Below the pieces are notes generated by a model, which saw only the letters and a list, made by a program, of their open reading frames with translations, ran no database searches and was not told where the DNA came from. Source: Burkholderiaceae bacterium (GTDB taxonomy: Bacteria; Pseudomonadota; Gammaproteobacteria; Burkholderiales; Burkholderiaceae_B). Taken from it: a stretch of 64,000 bases of DNA. The DNA is taken from positions 124,001-188,000 of the forward strand of contig SCSG01000008.1 in NCBI GenBank assembly GCA_004322135.1. Reading direction: 5' to 3'. The number at the start of each line of letters is the position of its first letter. Position 1 is the first letter of the stretch. The translations under genes were made by a program, and so were the position numbers. Below, piece by piece: positions 36,225-44,506 of the stretch.

Positions 36225-37418
36225 ATGTCCTCGGCCCCCTCATTCCATTGGGAAGATCCCCTACTCCTGGATTCACAACTAACCGACGAAGAGCGCATGG
36301 TGCGTGACGCGGCCCGCGCCTACGCCCAGGACAAACTGCAGCCCCGCGTACTTGAAGCCTTCCGCCACGAAAAAACCGATGTCGCCATTTTCAAGGAAAT
36401 GGGCGAACTAGGCCTGCTGGGACCCACTATTCCTACCGAATATGGCGGCTCGGGCCTGAACTACGTCAGCTATGGGCTCATTGCTCGCGAAGTCGAACGC
36501 ATCGACTCCGGCTACCGCTCGATGATGAGCGTGCAGTCCTCACTGGTCATGGTGCCCATCAACGAATTTGCCAGCGAAGAGCAAAAGAAAAAATACCTGC
36601 CCAAGCTTGCCAGCGGTGAATGGATAGGCTGCTTTGGCCTGACCGAGCCCAATCACGGTTCCGATCCCGGCAGCATGGAAACACGCGCCGTCAAGACCGC
36701 CAAAGGCTACAAGCTTACGGGCAGCAAGATGTGGATCACCAATTCACCCATCGCCGATGTATTCGTCGTCTGGGCCAAGTGTGTCGGGGGCGACTACGAT
36801 GGCAAGATCCGCGGTTTCATTCTTGAAAAAGGCGTAAAAGGACTGTCCGCGCCTGCCATCCACGGCAAGGTCGGTCTGCGCGCTTCCATTACCGGCGAAA
36901 TCGTTATGGACGAAGTCGAAGTGGACGAAGCGCAGATGATGCCTGGTGTTTCCGGCCTGCGCGGTCCCTTCACCTGCCTCAACTCCGCGCGCTACGGTAT
37001 TGCCTGGGGCGCACTTGGCGCCGCCGAATTCTGCTGGCACACCGCCCGTCAATACACGCTTGACCGCAAGCAGTTCGGTCGCCCTCTTGCCCAGAATCAG
37101 CTTATCCAGAAAAAGCTGGCCGATATGCAAACGGAAATTACGCTGGCCCTGCAAGGGTGCCTGCGCTTGGGCCGCATGAAAGACGACGGCACAGCGGCGG
37201 TTGAAATCACGTCCATCATGAAGCGCAACTCCTGCGGCAAGGCGCTGGACGTTGCACGCCTGGCCCGCGACATGCTGGGCGGCAACGGCATTTCCGACGA
37301 ATTCGGTGTGGCTCGCCATCTGGTGAACCTGGAAGTCGTGAACACCTACGAAGGCACGCACGACGTGCATGCCTTGATCCTCGGACGCGCACAAACGGGG
37401 CTGCAGGCCTTCTATTGA
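36225..37418 (+). CDS. gcdH: Glutaryl-CoA dehydrogenase
   Basis: A 397-residue acyl-CoA dehydrogenase. The N-terminal helical domain contains [18 protein letters not shown]. The FAD-binding middle domain has [19 protein letters not shown] and [16 protein letters not shown], typical of GcdH. The C-terminal domain carries the catalytic glutamate in [16 protein letters not shown]. It oxidises and decarboxylates glutaryl-CoA to crotonyl-CoA in lysine, tryptophan and aromatic degradation, passing electrons to electron-transfer flavoprotein. A GGAG ribosome binding site precedes the ATG. It lies next to the box cluster and is divergent from a LysR regulator. No glutarate CoA-transferase gene is adjacent. 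Confidence 0.93.
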   Translation: MSSAPSFHWEDPLLLDSQLTDEERMVRDAARAYAQDKLQPRVLEAFRHEKTDVAIFKEMGELGLLGPTIPTEYGGSGLNYVSYGLIAREVERIDSGYRSMMSVQSSLVMVPINEFASEEQKKKYLPKLASGEWIGCFGLTEPNHGSDPGSMETRAVKTAKGYKLTGSKMWITNSPIADVFVVWAKCVGGDYDGKIRGFILEKGVKGLSAPAIHGKVGLRASITGEIVMDEVEVDEAQMMPGVSGLRGPFTCLNSARYGIAWGALGAAEFCWHTARQYTLDRKQFGRPLAQNQLIQKKLADMQTEITLALQGCLRLGRMKDDGTAAVEITSIMKRNSCGKALDVARLARDMLGGNGISDEFGVARHLVNLEVVNTYEGTHDVHALILGRAQTGLQAFY

Positions 37419-37870
37419 TCTGGCTGCGGCGCGTCTCCACTCAGATCAAAAAAGCTGGTGGCCTCGAGCTCCAGCACTTGCTCGTCGCGCTGGTTGTACA
37501 TGCGCCACAGCCAGCACACGATGCCCAGATCGGTACGCGATGACGAAACGCGTACCGATACGATGTTGATCTCGAGGCGCAAGGCATCGCCCTCGAACAC
37601 GGGCCGCATCCAGCGTAATTTATCGACCCCCGGCGAGCCATAGGATTCCGAGCCGGCAAGCGCCACGTCAACGACCATGCGCATGGCAAGACTGCACGTA
37701 AACCAGCCGCTGGCAATGAGACCGCCCCAACGGCTTGATCTGGCGCCTTCAGGGCTGGTATGAAACCATTGCGGGTCATACTGCCGGGCAAACGCGATCA
37801 TGGCTTCTCTTTCGACGGTGATCGGCGGATGCCTGATGACCATGCCGGCGTGATACTCGTTGAATTTCAT
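37412..37870 (-). CDS. MaoC-like hot-dog fold dehydratase
   Basis: A 152-residue single hot-dog domain protein. [17 protein letters not shown] (about residues 28-44) corresponds to the catalytic Asp-His hydratase motif (D-x(4)-H) of MaoC-type (R)-enoyl-CoA hydratases. [17 protein letters not shown] and [16 protein letters not shown] are also typical. It probably hydrates a medium or aromatic-derived enoyl-CoA, but the substrate is unknown. It overlaps the gcdH end by 7 nt on the opposite strand. It reads in the same direction as boxCBA with a hairpin between, so it may be transcribed by readthrough from the box operon. Confidence 0.82.
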   Translation of the reverse strand: MKFNEYHAGMVIRHPPITVEREAMIAFARQYDPQWFHTSPEGARSSRWGGLIASGWFTCSLAMRMVVDVALAGSESYGSPGVDKLRWMRPVFEGDALRLEINIVSVRVSSSRTDLGIVCWLWRMYNQRDEQVLELEATSFFDLSGDAPQPDQ

Positions 37871-37942
37871 AGCTGCCCTACGATTTCAATGAACAAGTCG
37901 CAAAGTGTAGCCGAACCGAATCGGCACGCCACCATGCTGATG

Positions 37943-37965
37943 GGTGGCCTGGCTGACAGGCCACC
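37943..37965 (-). terminator. Hairpin downstream of boxA, no U-tract
   Basis: A perfect 9-bp stem (GGTGGCCTG pairing with CAGGCCACC) around a 5-nt loop lies 12 nt beyond the boxA stop. No T-run follows on either strand, so it may be a weak or Rho-assisted terminator or a 3'-end stabiliser of the box mRNA. Confidence 0.45.
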
Positions 37966-37977
37966 ACACCTAACGGA

Positions 37978-39255
37978 TCAGTAAGTTTCGAAGTGCAGCC
38001 GTCCCTGAGACTTCAGTTGCGTATGAACGTCGGTCCAGGTGTTGCCACCATCATTGACGACATCTTTCAACGCCTCGAGCACCCCGGCCTCCATGCCCTT
38101 GAGTCCGCAGACGTAGATATAAGTGTCGGGGTCTTCGAGCAGCTTGCGGATGTCAGTGCTCCGTTCGCGGATCCGGTCCTGCACATAGCGCTTGGGCTGA
38201 TCAGGTTCGCGTGACAGCGCAAGATTGATGTCAATGAAGTCCTTGGGCAGGTTCATGAGCGGCCCAAAATACGGCAGTTCGCGCTGTGTGCGTGCGCCAA
38301 AGAACAGCATGAGGTTGCCGTTGTATTCGCGATTCTTGGTCAGGCGGCGACAGCGCTCGGTCATGGCCCGCATTGGCGCCGATCCGGTGCCGGTACAGAT
38401 CATGATGAGGTTGGCTTCTGCCAGGTTTGGCATCAGGAACGTGCTGCCGAACGGCCCGATGACGCGAACCGTATCGCCCCGCTTCAAATCACACAAATAG
38501 TTGGAACACACACCCTTGACGGGCTTGTGATCGTAGTCTTCCACAACCCGCTTCACGGTTATGGACAGGTTGTTGTATTGCGGACGTTCGCCGTCACGCG
38601 GGCTGGCAATGGAATATTGGCGAGCATGGTACGGGCGACCATTGGCGTCGTTTCCGGGAGGGAAGATGGCAATGGACTGCCCTTCCAGAACGGGGAACGG
38701 CAGCTCTCCAAAATCGAGCACCACATGATGAATGTCGCTTTCGGTGTCTTCGGCGGTAACGCGATAATTGCCTGCCACCTTTGCCACCGCAACATCCTTG
38801 TGGGTGTACATGTTTACATAGGCATGAGACGCCGTGGGAGGAGGGATGCTCGCCCCCGAATCGGTCGACGGCACGCCTTCGAGACCTTCTTCATCTTCAT
38901 CAACGGGCGCTGGTTCGCGCCCCGCGTTCGCCTGAGCGTCACCCATCTCGGAAAGCTGCAGCAGATTGGCAGGCAATTCTTTCTGCTCGGGGAGGGAATC
39001 CCAGCTGAACTGCTCTTCCTTCGAATAGGCCTCTTTGGTCAGGACCTGGATCCAGTTGTCGATGGCGCCCGTCGGACAGGGCGGCACGCACTTCATGCAG
39101 TAATTGCAGATATCGGGATCCACGACATAGTTGTTGTCGTCGTGAGAAATGGCATCAATCGGGCAGGCCTCCTCGCAAGTATTGCATCGTATGCACACCT
39201 CGGGATCTATCAGGTGCTGCTTCATTACCGGTGTTGTCGTGTTGCTAACAGTCAT
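37978..39255 (-). CDS. boxA: Benzoyl-CoA 2,3-epoxidase reductase component BoxA
   Basis: A 425-residue iron-sulfur flavoprotein. Two [4Fe-4S] ferredoxin motifs, [12 protein letters not shown] and [12 protein letters not shown], lie in the first 60 residues. A linker with an acidic segment follows. A ferredoxin-NADP reductase module then contains the FAD motif RQYSIASP and the NADP motifs [11 protein letters not shown] and [11 protein letters not shown]. It takes electrons from NADPH to the BoxB oxygenase. The ATG at 39255 has an ideal AAGGAG ribosome binding site. The gene is last in boxC-boxB-boxA. Confidence 0.95.
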   Translation of the reverse strand: MTVSNTTTPVMKQHLIDPEVCIRCNTCEEACPIDAISHDDNNYVVDPDICNYCMKCVPPCPTGAIDNWIQVLTKEAYSKEEQFSWDSLPEQKELPANLLQLSEMGDAQANAGREPAPVDEDEEGLEGVPSTDSGASIPPPTASHAYVNMYTHKDVAVAKVAGNYRVTAEDTESDIHHVVLDFGELPFPVLEGQSIAIFPPGNDANGRPYHARQYSIASPRDGERPQYNNLSITVKRVVEDYDHKPVKGVCSNYLCDLKRGDTVRVIGPFGSTFLMPNLAEANLIMICTGTGSAPMRAMTERCRRLTKNREYNGNLMLFFGARTQRELPYFGPLMNLPKDFIDINLALSREPDQPKRYVQDRIRERSTDIRKLLEDPDTYIYVCGLKGMEAGVLEALKDVVNDGGNTWTDVHTQLKSQGRLHFETY

Positions 39256-39328
39256 TTGTAATCTCCTTGCCGCCTGAATGGCCAATCCAGGCCCACCTGC
39301 CCGGACAGCGACATGCGCTGACGCTTCC

Positions 39329-39350
39329 GGCCCCCACTAAGGTGGGAGCC
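39329..39350 (-). other. Hairpin between boxB and boxA
   Basis: GGC-C-CCCAC pairs with GTGGG-A-GCC around TAAG, eight base pairs with one mismatch, inside the 118-nt boxB-boxA gap. No T-run follows. It could set the relative levels of the two subunits, but this is speculation. Confidence 0.35.
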
Positions 39351-39373
39351 GCGCCCGTTACAGCGTACCAAAC

Positions 39374-40801
39374 TTAATTGAATCGAACATACTCGAAGTT
39401 GACCGGCTGACGATTGATGCCGATGACCGGCGCCGAGATCCAGTTGGCAAACTTGCCAGGCTCGACCACGCGGCCCATCAGCGAAGCGACAAAGGCACGG
39501 TCCTCAGCAGTCGGCAACCATTCGTTCTCATGTGCCTTCCACTGTTCCTCGGTCAGCACGTCGCCTTCGGGCGAAACCTTGATGCCCGCCAGTGTACCGA
39601 CCTTGCGGTTGAACGCCTTGTGTGGAACCTTCAGACGGAAGGAAACACCACGCTTGTCGAGCACCTTGTTCCAACGACCCACGCCAGCCACCGAATCGTG
39701 GATGAAGTCGTCGCGCAGCACCTCATTCAGCGCGTTGAGCATGGGAACTTCCGTCTCGCGGAACTTGCCGTCAACCACTTCAAGGACGCGGTAGGTCTGA
39801 TCCTTGAGCTGATGATCGTCGGTGCGCTTTCCTTCTTCGTAGCGACCCTTGAGTCCCGAACTATAGAAGATGGCGGCGTTTGACGACTGGTCGGCGCCGA
39901 AGAGATCAATCGTGACACTGTAATGGAAATTCAAATAGCGCTGAATCGTAGGCAGGTCGATGACGCCCGCAGCACGCAACACGGCCGGATCTTCAGTCTG
40001 GAGTTCCTTCATGACGTCGGCCGTGCGCTGCACGATACGCGAAATGCCCGATTCACCCACAAACATGTGATGGGCTTCTTCCGTGAGCATGAATTTGGTC
40101 GTGCGGGCCAGCGGGTCAAAGCCCGACTCGGCCAGCGCGCTGAGCTGGAACTTGCCATCGCGATCGGTGAAATACGTGAACATGTAAAAGGCCAGCCAGT
40201 CCGGCGTCTTTTCGTTGAAAGCACCCAGAATGCGCGGGCTGTCCTGGCTACCCGAATTACGCTGCAGCAATGCATCGGCTTCTTCACGGCCGTCGCGGCC
40301 AAAGTAGCGGTGCAACAGGTAAACCATCGCCCACAAGTGGCGGCCTTCTTCAACATTAACCTGGAACAAATTGCGCAAATCGTACAACGACGGGGCTGTG
40401 TGCCCCAGATGGCGTTGCTGCTCGACCGAAGCCGGCTCGGTATCGCCCTGCGTGACGATAATGCGGCGCAAGTTGGCACGATGCTCGCCGGGAGCCTCTT
40501 GCCAGACATCTTTGCCAAGATTTTCGCCAAAGTGCATCTTGCGGTCACCCGTCTGCGGAGCAAGGAAAATGCCCCAGCGATAGTCGGGCATCTTGACATA
40601 GCCGAAATTGGCCCAGCCGTCAGCCTGGACACTGATCGCGGTGCGCAGGTAGACATCCAGGGTCTGCGAGGCTTCGGGACCCATGTCCTGCCACCACTTC
40701 AGATAGTTGGGCTGCCAGTGTTCCAAGGCCCGCTGCAGGGTGCGGTCGCCGGACAGGTCGACGTTGTTTGGGATTTTCTCTGCATAATTGATACCGGACA
40801 T
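39374..40801 (-). CDS. boxB: Benzoyl-CoA 2,3-epoxidase oxygenase component BoxB
   Basis: A 475-residue di-iron oxygenase that inserts one oxygen atom of O2 into the ring of benzoyl-CoA, forming the 2,3-epoxide. Two ExxH iron-binding motifs are visible, VEEGRHLWA (about residue 150) and LTEEAHHMFVG (about residue 240), as in ferritin-like carboxylate di-iron enzymes. The start MSGINYAEKIPNNVDL is typical of BoxB. AAGGAG precedes the ATG at nine-base spacing. The length equals that of characterised BoxB proteins. It works with BoxA, which donates electrons. Confidence 0.96.
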   Translation of the reverse strand: MSGINYAEKIPNNVDLSGDRTLQRALEHWQPNYLKWWQDMGPEASQTLDVYLRTAISVQADGWANFGYVKMPDYRWGIFLAPQTGDRKMHFGENLGKDVWQEAPGEHRANLRRIIVTQGDTEPASVEQQRHLGHTAPSLYDLRNLFQVNVEEGRHLWAMVYLLHRYFGRDGREEADALLQRNSGSQDSPRILGAFNEKTPDWLAFYMFTYFTDRDGKFQLSALAESGFDPLARTTKFMLTEEAHHMFVGESGISRIVQRTADVMKELQTEDPAVLRAAGVIDLPTIQRYLNFHYSVTIDLFGADQSSNAAIFYSSGLKGRYEEGKRTDDHQLKDQTYRVLEVVDGKFRETEVPMLNALNEVLRDDFIHDSVAGVGRWNKVLDKRGVSFRLKVPHKAFNRKVGTLAGIKVSPEGDVLTEEQWKAHENEWLPTAEDRAFVASLMGRVVEPGKFANWISAPVIGINRQPVNFEYVRFN

Positions 40802-40846
40802 CTTCGTGACTCCTTAGGTAAATTCTGTGTGGTCAGAACCAGCGTG

Positions 40847-42520
40847 CTACACGCGATTCAAATCGAAATCGGCCTTTTCACCCTTGCCGTACAGTTTAAG
40901 CGCACCCTTCGCACCCGAGGCGTTGGGACGATAGAAAATCCAGTTCTGCCATGCCGTCAGGCGGCCGAACACGCGGGTTTCCATGGACTCTTTCGGACCG
41001 AAGCGCAGATTGGCCTCAAGCCCTGTCAGAGCATCAGGCGAGAGTGCCGAACGCTCTTCGAGCGCAATGCGAACCTCATCATCCCAATCCAGACTGTCGA
41101 CGGCGAACGTTACCAGGCCGACTTCCTCGGCTTCGACCGCACTCAGCGACTTGCCAGCGGCGGATCGCACTGCTTCGATGGCAAGTGTCTCTTCGTAGAA
41201 ACGGCTTTGAATGCGGCTTTGGCCGTTGACCATCGGGTACGCACCAAAGTTCAGTTCGCCCACAGCGATTTGCGCGGGGTGATCCGCCTCCGGGTCATCA
41301 AGCATGTAGGCGCGGTCGCACGCCAGCGCCACTTCAAGCAAGGTACCAACAAAGCACGAACCGGGTTCAATCAGTGCAAACAGCGACCGTGAGGTAACGT
41401 CCAGACGTGCCAGCGTACGACGCAGCATGCCCAGGGTTTCACGCACAAACCAGTTGTCACCGAATTTTTGCAACGTGGCGTCGGCAGCCAGTACCTTGGC
41501 CGCATCGCCCTGCGTCCTGAATACCCAGGAGCCAATGACGAGTTCGTTCGTGCGCATGTGCAGAATGGCATCGTCGAGTTCACGCGCCATCTGCAAAGGC
41601 CACCACGCCGCACCCTGAGCCAGAATGGCATCGAGGCTATCGGGTACTGCTTCGTGCGGCGCGCGTACCGTCCAGTTCGCCAGGCGGCGTTCGCGATCGA
41701 TCTGCACGTCAACATATTTGTAAGCCACGCCGTTTTCGGAATCGGTGCGCTGAATGCGGGGCAGCTCCACACCCTTGGCATTCGCAGGCCGATCACTGCC
41801 CGCGGCCAATTCAATGGCACGCTTTTTCACGTCTTCAGCATAATGAGCCGGCTTGACCAGATCATCGACCAGCCGCCAGTCTTTGGCACGTTGACCACGT
41901 ATTCCTTCAACCAGTGTGCAGAAGATATCGGCGCGATCATGGCGCACCTTGCGCTTGTCGATGACGCGAGTCAGGCCGCCTGTACCCGGCAACACGCCCA
42001 GCAGTGGCACTTCGGGCAGCGACACCGCCGACGACCTGTCGTCGATCAAAAGGATTTCGTCACACGACAAGGCCAGTTCGTACCCGCCGCCAGCACAGGC
42101 ACCATTGACTGCTGCAACGAATTTCAGGCCGCTATGGCGGCTGGAATCTTCGATGCCATTACGGGTTTCGTTGGTGAACTTGCAGAAATTGACTTTCCAC
42201 GGGTGGGTGGACAGGCCCAGCATGAAGATGTTGGCGCCCGAGCAAAATATGCGCTCTTTCAGGCTGGTGACGATTACAGTACGTACTTCCGGATGTTCAA
42301 AGCGTATGCGCTGAAGGGCATCATGCAGTTCAATGTCGACGCCAAGGTCGTAGGAATTGAGCTTGAGCTTGTAGCCCGGACGCAAACCGCCGTCTTCAGA
42401 GACGTCCATGGCAAGCGTGGCGATCTGGCCGTCAAACGATAGGGCCCAATGTTTGTACTGACTGGGGGTGGTACGAAAATCAACGCGAGCGGTGACTTCG
42501 TGGGTGGCGACTTGATTCAT
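40847..42520 (-). CDS. boxC: 2,3-epoxybenzoyl-CoA dihydrolase BoxC
   Basis: A 557-residue crotonase-superfamily enzyme that opens the 2,3-epoxide of benzoyl-CoA by hydrolytic ring cleavage, releasing formate and 3,4-dehydroadipyl-CoA semialdehyde. The first half holds the crotonase core with the oxyanion-hole segment VNGACAGGGYELALSCDEI (about residues 137-155) and LPEVPLLGVLPGTGG. The second half is a related helical domain peculiar to BoxC. The ATG at 42520 has a GGAG site, and codons upstream lie in the promoter. First gene of the boxCBA operon, with a promoter and two operators just upstream. Confidence 0.95.
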   Translation of the reverse strand: MNQVATHEVTARVDFRTTPSQYKHWALSFDGQIATLAMDVSEDGGLRPGYKLKLNSYDLGVDIELHDALQRIRFEHPEVRTVIVTSLKERIFCSGANIFMLGLSTHPWKVNFCKFTNETRNGIEDSSRHSGLKFVAAVNGACAGGGYELALSCDEILLIDDRSSAVSLPEVPLLGVLPGTGGLTRVIDKRKVRHDRADIFCTLVEGIRGQRAKDWRLVDDLVKPAHYAEDVKKRAIELAAGSDRPANAKGVELPRIQRTDSENGVAYKYVDVQIDRERRLANWTVRAPHEAVPDSLDAILAQGAAWWPLQMARELDDAILHMRTNELVIGSWVFRTQGDAAKVLAADATLQKFGDNWFVRETLGMLRRTLARLDVTSRSLFALIEPGSCFVGTLLEVALACDRAYMLDDPEADHPAQIAVGELNFGAYPMVNGQSRIQSRFYEETLAIEAVRSAAGKSLSAVEAEEVGLVTFAVDSLDWDDEVRIALEERSALSPDALTGLEANLRFGPKESMETRVFGRLTAWQNWIFYRPNASGAKGALKLYGKGEKADFDLNRV

Positions 42521-42579
42521 GGCAGGTGGCTCCGGAAAGATTCTTTTATCTGAATAATAGTGCATCTAATCAGTGATCA

Positions 42580-42593
42580 TGCATAATACTGCA
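42580..42593. promoter_or_regulatory. BoxR-type operator O1, TGCA-N6-TGCA
   Basis: TGCATAATACTGCA, a tetramer palindrome repeated with six bases between. Sites of this pattern are recognised by BzdR and BoxR regulators of benzoyl-CoA pathways. It covers the minus-10 box of the boxC promoter, consistent with repression. Confidence 0.75.
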
Positions 42594-42611
42594 TGAAAAT
42601 TGTAGGGTCAA
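42583..42611 (-). promoter_or_regulatory. Promoter of the boxCBA operon
   Basis: Reading on the reverse strand, TTGACC (42611-42606), a 17-nt spacer and TATTAT (42588-42583) form a good sigma-70 promoter. Transcription would start near 42576, about 55 nt before boxC. The minus-10 lies inside operator O1 and the minus-35 sits between the two operators. Confidence 0.7.
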
Positions 42612-42619
42612 TCAAAAAA

Positions 42620-42633
42620 TGCATTTTTATGCA
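42620..42633. promoter_or_regulatory. BoxR-type operator O2, TGCA-N6-TGCA
   Basis: TGCATTTTTATGCA, the same pattern as the site at 42580 and exactly 40 bp from it, so both lie on the same helix face. It sits just upstream of the minus-35 box. Confidence 0.75.
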
Positions 42634-42669
42634 TTTTCTTGGCGGCATGGCGACCGGCACCACTGAAGA

Positions 42670-43635
42670 CTAGGCAGCCTGCTCGGCCATCTGACGAATG
42701 TGGCCACTTAACTCTTCAAGACAGGCCTCCAGGCTGCGATTGCTGGTAAAGCAGACGTAATCGGCCTTGGAGTAAAAGGCTTCACGACTGGCCAGGATGC
42801 GCTTGAGGTCGGCCATGGCCTCTTTGCTGCCGACCATCGGGCGCAAATCGCCCTGCGCTACAACACGCGCCATGTGGTCTTCGGGCGTAGCCCTTACCCA
42901 CACGGTAAAACAGTGCGCCAGCATGACATTCATGGTGGCAGGTTCGGAAACCAGACCGCCCGGCGTGGCCAACACCATTTCCGGGTATAGCTGCAGAGCT
43001 TCTTCAAGGGCCCTGCGCTCGTAGCGACGGTACGCCGTGGAGCCGTACAGGCTGTGTATCTCTAATATGCCGCAGCCCGCAACCCGCTCGATTTCCTTGC
43101 TCAGTTCAACGAAAGGGTAACCGATTTCCGCCGCCAGCAACCGCCCCAGCGTAGACTTGCCCGCGCCGCGCAGGCCAATCAGTGCAATCTGTTTGGTCTT
43201 ATTTCTGGAGCTACCGGCGATGCCGTTGCCAACGAACAGACTGGACAGTGCCTCACGTGCCCGCTGCAGATCTGCTTCCGAGCGCTGCTCCAGCAGTTCG
43301 CGGATAAGCAGCCATTCGGGGCTGGACGTAGTGACGTCGCCAACCAGTTCGGCCAGCACGCAGTTGAACGCACGCGCTATCTGCAGCAACACGAGAATGG
43401 AGGCGTTGCCGACTCCGTGCTCGAGATTGGCCAAATGGCGCTCGGACACGCGGGCCGCACCGGCCAGTTCCTTGCGGGTCATTCCGCGTCTCGCGCGCAG
43501 GCGCCGGACCCGCTCACCGAGAGCCACAAGGAACGGATCCCGGCCAGCTTCCGCATCGACAGCCGCAATGACGGCCTTTGTATCCAGTGCTCTGTTCACT
43601 GCCAAAGAAAGCTCCAAAACCCATTGAACATGCAT
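42670..43635 (-). CDS. boxR: BoxR transcriptional regulator (HTH fused to shikimate kinase-like domain)
   Basis: Up to 321 residues. An XRE-type helix-turn-helix (RRGMTRKELAGAARVSERHLANLEHG, about residues 50-75) is joined to a shikimate-kinase-like domain with the P-loop GLRGAGKSTLGRLLA (about 153-167). Its kinase fold serves as a benzoyl-CoA-sensing effector domain in BzdR and BoxR proteins. BoxR represses box genes until benzoyl-CoA binds. The ATG at 43635 overlaps an operator and a TATAAT and has no ribosome binding site. Translation more likely begins at TTG 43605 (GGAG six bases upstream) or GTG 43599. It is convergent with nothing and divergent from the DUF4863 operon. Confidence 0.9.
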   Translation of the reverse strand: MHVQWVLELSLAVNRALDTKAVIAAVDAEAGRDPFLVALGERVRRLRARRGMTRKELAGAARVSERHLANLEHGVGNASILVLLQIARAFNCVLAELVGDVTTSSPEWLLIRELLEQRSEADLQRAREALSSLFVGNGIAGSSRNKTKQIALIGLRGAGKSTLGRLLAAEIGYPFVELSKEIERVAGCGILEIHSLYGSTAYRRYERRALEEALQLYPEMVLATPGGLVSEPATMNVMLAHCFTVWVRATPEDHMARVVAQGDLRPMVGSKEAMADLKRILASREAFYSKADYVCFTSNRSLEACLEELSGHIRQMAEQAA

Positions 43636-43644
43636 TATAATGCT
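43631..43644. promoter_or_regulatory. Near-perfect BoxR operator between boxR and the boxD operon
   Basis: TGCATTATAATGCT matches TGCA-N6-TGCA except for the last base, and contains a TATAAT on both strands. It could be the minus-10 and operator of boxR (autoregulation), of the rightward operon, or of both. No convincing minus-35 is seen on either side. Confidence 0.5.
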
Positions 43645-43770
43645 TGACTATTGGAAACAGAACAACTAATTTTCAGGTTCGCCTAATTAGTTTTTACTTC
43701 TCCTCAGTAAGTGTTTACTTATTGGCAAAATGACTTGTCGTCAGACTTTCAGACCCACGGGACTCTCGGG

Positions 43771-43880
43771 CCGGCGTGGATGAAAGTCGGGCGGGCGGCG
43801 ACGACGCACCAGCGCCGGGACCGACGACGGGTCCGCGACTCACCCCGGCATTCAAGGCCGGTGCAAGTCCGACACGCCGG
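43771..43880 (+). ncRNA. Candidate structured leader RNA of the DUF4863-boxD operon
   Basis: A 110-nt GC-rich segment closed by a perfect 8-bp stem P1 (CCGGCGTG at 43771-43778 with CACGCCGG at 43873-43880). Inside are a hairpin P2 (GGACC 43818-43822 with GGTCC 43830-43834, 7-nt loop), a hairpin P3 (CCGGC 43845-43849 with GCCGG 43857-43861, 7-nt loop) and a possible GGCG/CGCC hairpin at 43797-43816. GTCGG at 43786-43790 can pair instead with CCGAC at 43821, breaking P2, so two folds are conceivable. P1 ends 16 nt before the AGGA ribosome binding site of the next gene. I cannot match it to a known riboswitch class. Function, ligand and even expression are inference. Confidence 0.4.
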
Positions 43881-43909
43881 ATGAAAATTCAAACACAGGA
43901 CAAATAGCC

Positions 43910-44389
43910 GTGACTATCGAAACTTTTCAGAGCCTCATCCGGAACGTCACCGATTTCATCGGCGGCCGCGCCGTTGACAAGGCGTTGCAGACGGCGCTGA
44001 ACGAGCAATTCCCGGCTGACGGCCCCGTCTACACACAACTGTTTCATGCCTGCAAAACTGGCGTCCACGAAGGCTGGATGTGCCAGTACGAAGGCGGCGG
44101 CGTGCGCTACGGCAGGGTCATCAAACCCACGCCCGATCTCCACGATTACTCGGTCGATGTCGTCCAGATGCAGAACATCGCAGGCGCCCACCATCGCCAC
44201 CCTGCTGGCGAAATCGATCTCATCATGCCGCTGGACGCCGGCGCACAGTTCGACGGCCACGCAGGCGGCTGGTTGGTATACGAGCCCGACACGTCCCACA
44301 ACCCCACGGTAGCTGGTGGCAACGCGCTGATCCTTTACCTTCTGCCAAAAGGGCAAATCGAATTCACCCGCTCAGCGCCGAAAGCTTAA
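43910..44389 (+). CDS. DUF4863-type protein of box benzoate clusters
   Basis: A 159-residue soluble protein starting with GTG (AGGA nine bases before). The N-terminal part (TIETFQSLIRNVTDFIGG) is helical. The rest is cupin-like, with histidine- and glutamate-containing strands (HHRHPAGEIDLIMPLD, GWLVYEPDTSHNPTV, then a final strand LILYLLPKGQIEF) that could bind a metal. It belongs to the small family usually found beside boxD and the benzoate-CoA ligase gene. Its reaction is unknown to me. It might isomerise or hydrate a pathway intermediate, but nothing in the sequence proves this. It is first in the rightward operon, behind the candidate leader RNA. Confidence 0.72.
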   Translation: MTIETFQSLIRNVTDFIGGRAVDKALQTALNEQFPADGPVYTQLFHACKTGVHEGWMCQYEGGGVRYGRVIKPTPDLHDYSVDVVQMQNIAGAHHRHPAGEIDLIMPLDAGAQFDGHAGGWLVYEPDTSHNPTVAGGNALILYLLPKGQIEFTRSAPKA

Positions 44390-44506
44390 GCACTGCGCCA
44401 ACACTCATGCAAACATCACGGGCCCGCACACCTCACGCCCGGCGCCGGCAGACTGCCGTTGCCGGGTCAAGCGGATGGTTCACCTCACCACATCAAGACA
44501 GACATC

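Noticed and set aside
39923-41392. A 489-codon ORF antisense to boxB and boxC, spanning their gap
   Set aside because: Both opposite-strand genes are certain. The frame crosses the gap only because stop codons are rare in this composition.
43771-43880. Cobalamin riboswitch as identity of the leader RNA
   Set aside because: The stretch GGCCGGTGCAAGTCCG resembles part of a cobalamin riboswitch core, but the B12 box (GCCACTG) is absent, the order of elements is wrong and no cobalamin gene follows.
43781-43885. A 34-codon ORF inside the leader (MKVGRAATTHQ...)
   Set aside because: There is no ribosome binding site, the composition is that of GC-rich structured DNA, and all stems fall within it, so RNA structure explains the segment better.
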